From: Arenimonas donghaensis DSM 18148 = HO3-R19
GTDB lineage: Bacteria; Pseudomonadota; Gammaproteobacteria; Xanthomonadales; Xanthomonadaceae
Reading direction: 5' to 3'
Assembly (NCBI RefSeq): GCF_000743535.1
Contig: NZ_AVCJ01000004.1
Coordinates: 28,114 to 92,113, forward strand
DNA length: 64,000 nucleotides
Positions 63,858 through 64,000 of the stretch are shown one piece after another; position 1 is the stretch's first letter; each line of letters begins with the position of its first letter. The translations under genes and the position numbers were made by a program. The notes under the pieces are model-generated. The model had not been told where the DNA came from. It ran no database searches and worked only from the letters and a program-made list of their open reading frames with translations.

Positions 63858-64000
63858 GGGGCTCTCCCGTGGGTGTCCCGGGACGTTCGTGCAAGGCCCG
63901 CGGGGTGTCAAGCCGACCGCCCGGTGAACGGGCAGGGGTCCGGTCTTCACCCCCTCTTCCCATTCCTGATTCATGCCGCTATAGTTCGCGGCCCTCGACG

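Overview
The window is a gene-dense, high-GC (roughly 70% by eye) stretch of a gammaproteobacterial chromosome, most probably Xanthomonadales/Lysobacterales (Lysobacter-Arenimonas-Luteimonas type). The grounds are the TIGR02999-type ECF sigma factor beside a TPR Ser/Thr kinase, the waaA-tolC-pcm-tetR order, the thiE-hemL pair beside rubredoxin, and the combination of a PPi-dependent phosphofructokinase with a membrane H+-pyrophosphatase. No rRNA, tRNA, CRISPR array, integrase, transposase or phage gene was seen. No gene-free stretch exceeds 300 bases.

0-17 kb: a lipoprotein; a translationally coupled three-gene operon for an exported amine oxidase, cytochrome c and RidA protein; a run of ECF sigma factor, secreted protein and Gln/Pro/Tyr-rich CXXCW rhodanese-like protein that diverges from a membrane Ser/Thr kinase with TPRs; a GT-C glycosyltransferase; a first RND permease with adaptor; an MgtE-type Mg2+ transporter; and a lipoprotein.

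17-29 kb: glnE, then an envelope block with an ELM1-like glycosyltransferase, YceI, a CHCC zinc-finger protein, a GT4 glycosyltransferase, an O-antigen-ligase-like protein, two LpxL-type acyltransferases and the Kdo transferase WaaA.

29-42 kb: tolC and a Pcm-like methyltransferase; a TetR repressor divergent from a second RND adaptor/permease pair; a TPP riboswitch with thiC; then a LysR / exported cyclase / EamA-exporter module. This module lies between the real thiC 3' end and a second, degraded copy of that 3' end exactly 3132 bp downstream, which is the clearest sign of genome rearrangement here.

42-54.7 kb: a GAF-GGDEF diguanylate cyclase, soluble pyrophosphatase, a lone HPt protein, the H+-translocating pyrophosphatase, two paralogous secreted DUF3617-like proteins around a TMTC-like TPR membrane protein and an S11 peptidase, PPi-dependent phosphofructokinase, adenylate kinase, Mpl and a Lon-substrate-binding-domain protein. 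Three pyrophosphate enzymes within about 9 kb suggest PPi is used as an energy currency.

54.7-64 kb: a DedA-PAP2-LssY fusion, an SDR/glyoxalase pair, a DUF3008 protein, a minus-strand operon thiE-hemL-PLP lyase-K+ channel in which every junction is an ATGA overlap, rubredoxin, a SirB1-like protein and a DUF192 lipoprotein. Three copies of a long palindrome family (core gggacttcagtccc) lie in intergenic sites at 26.9, 44.0 and 44.5 kb.
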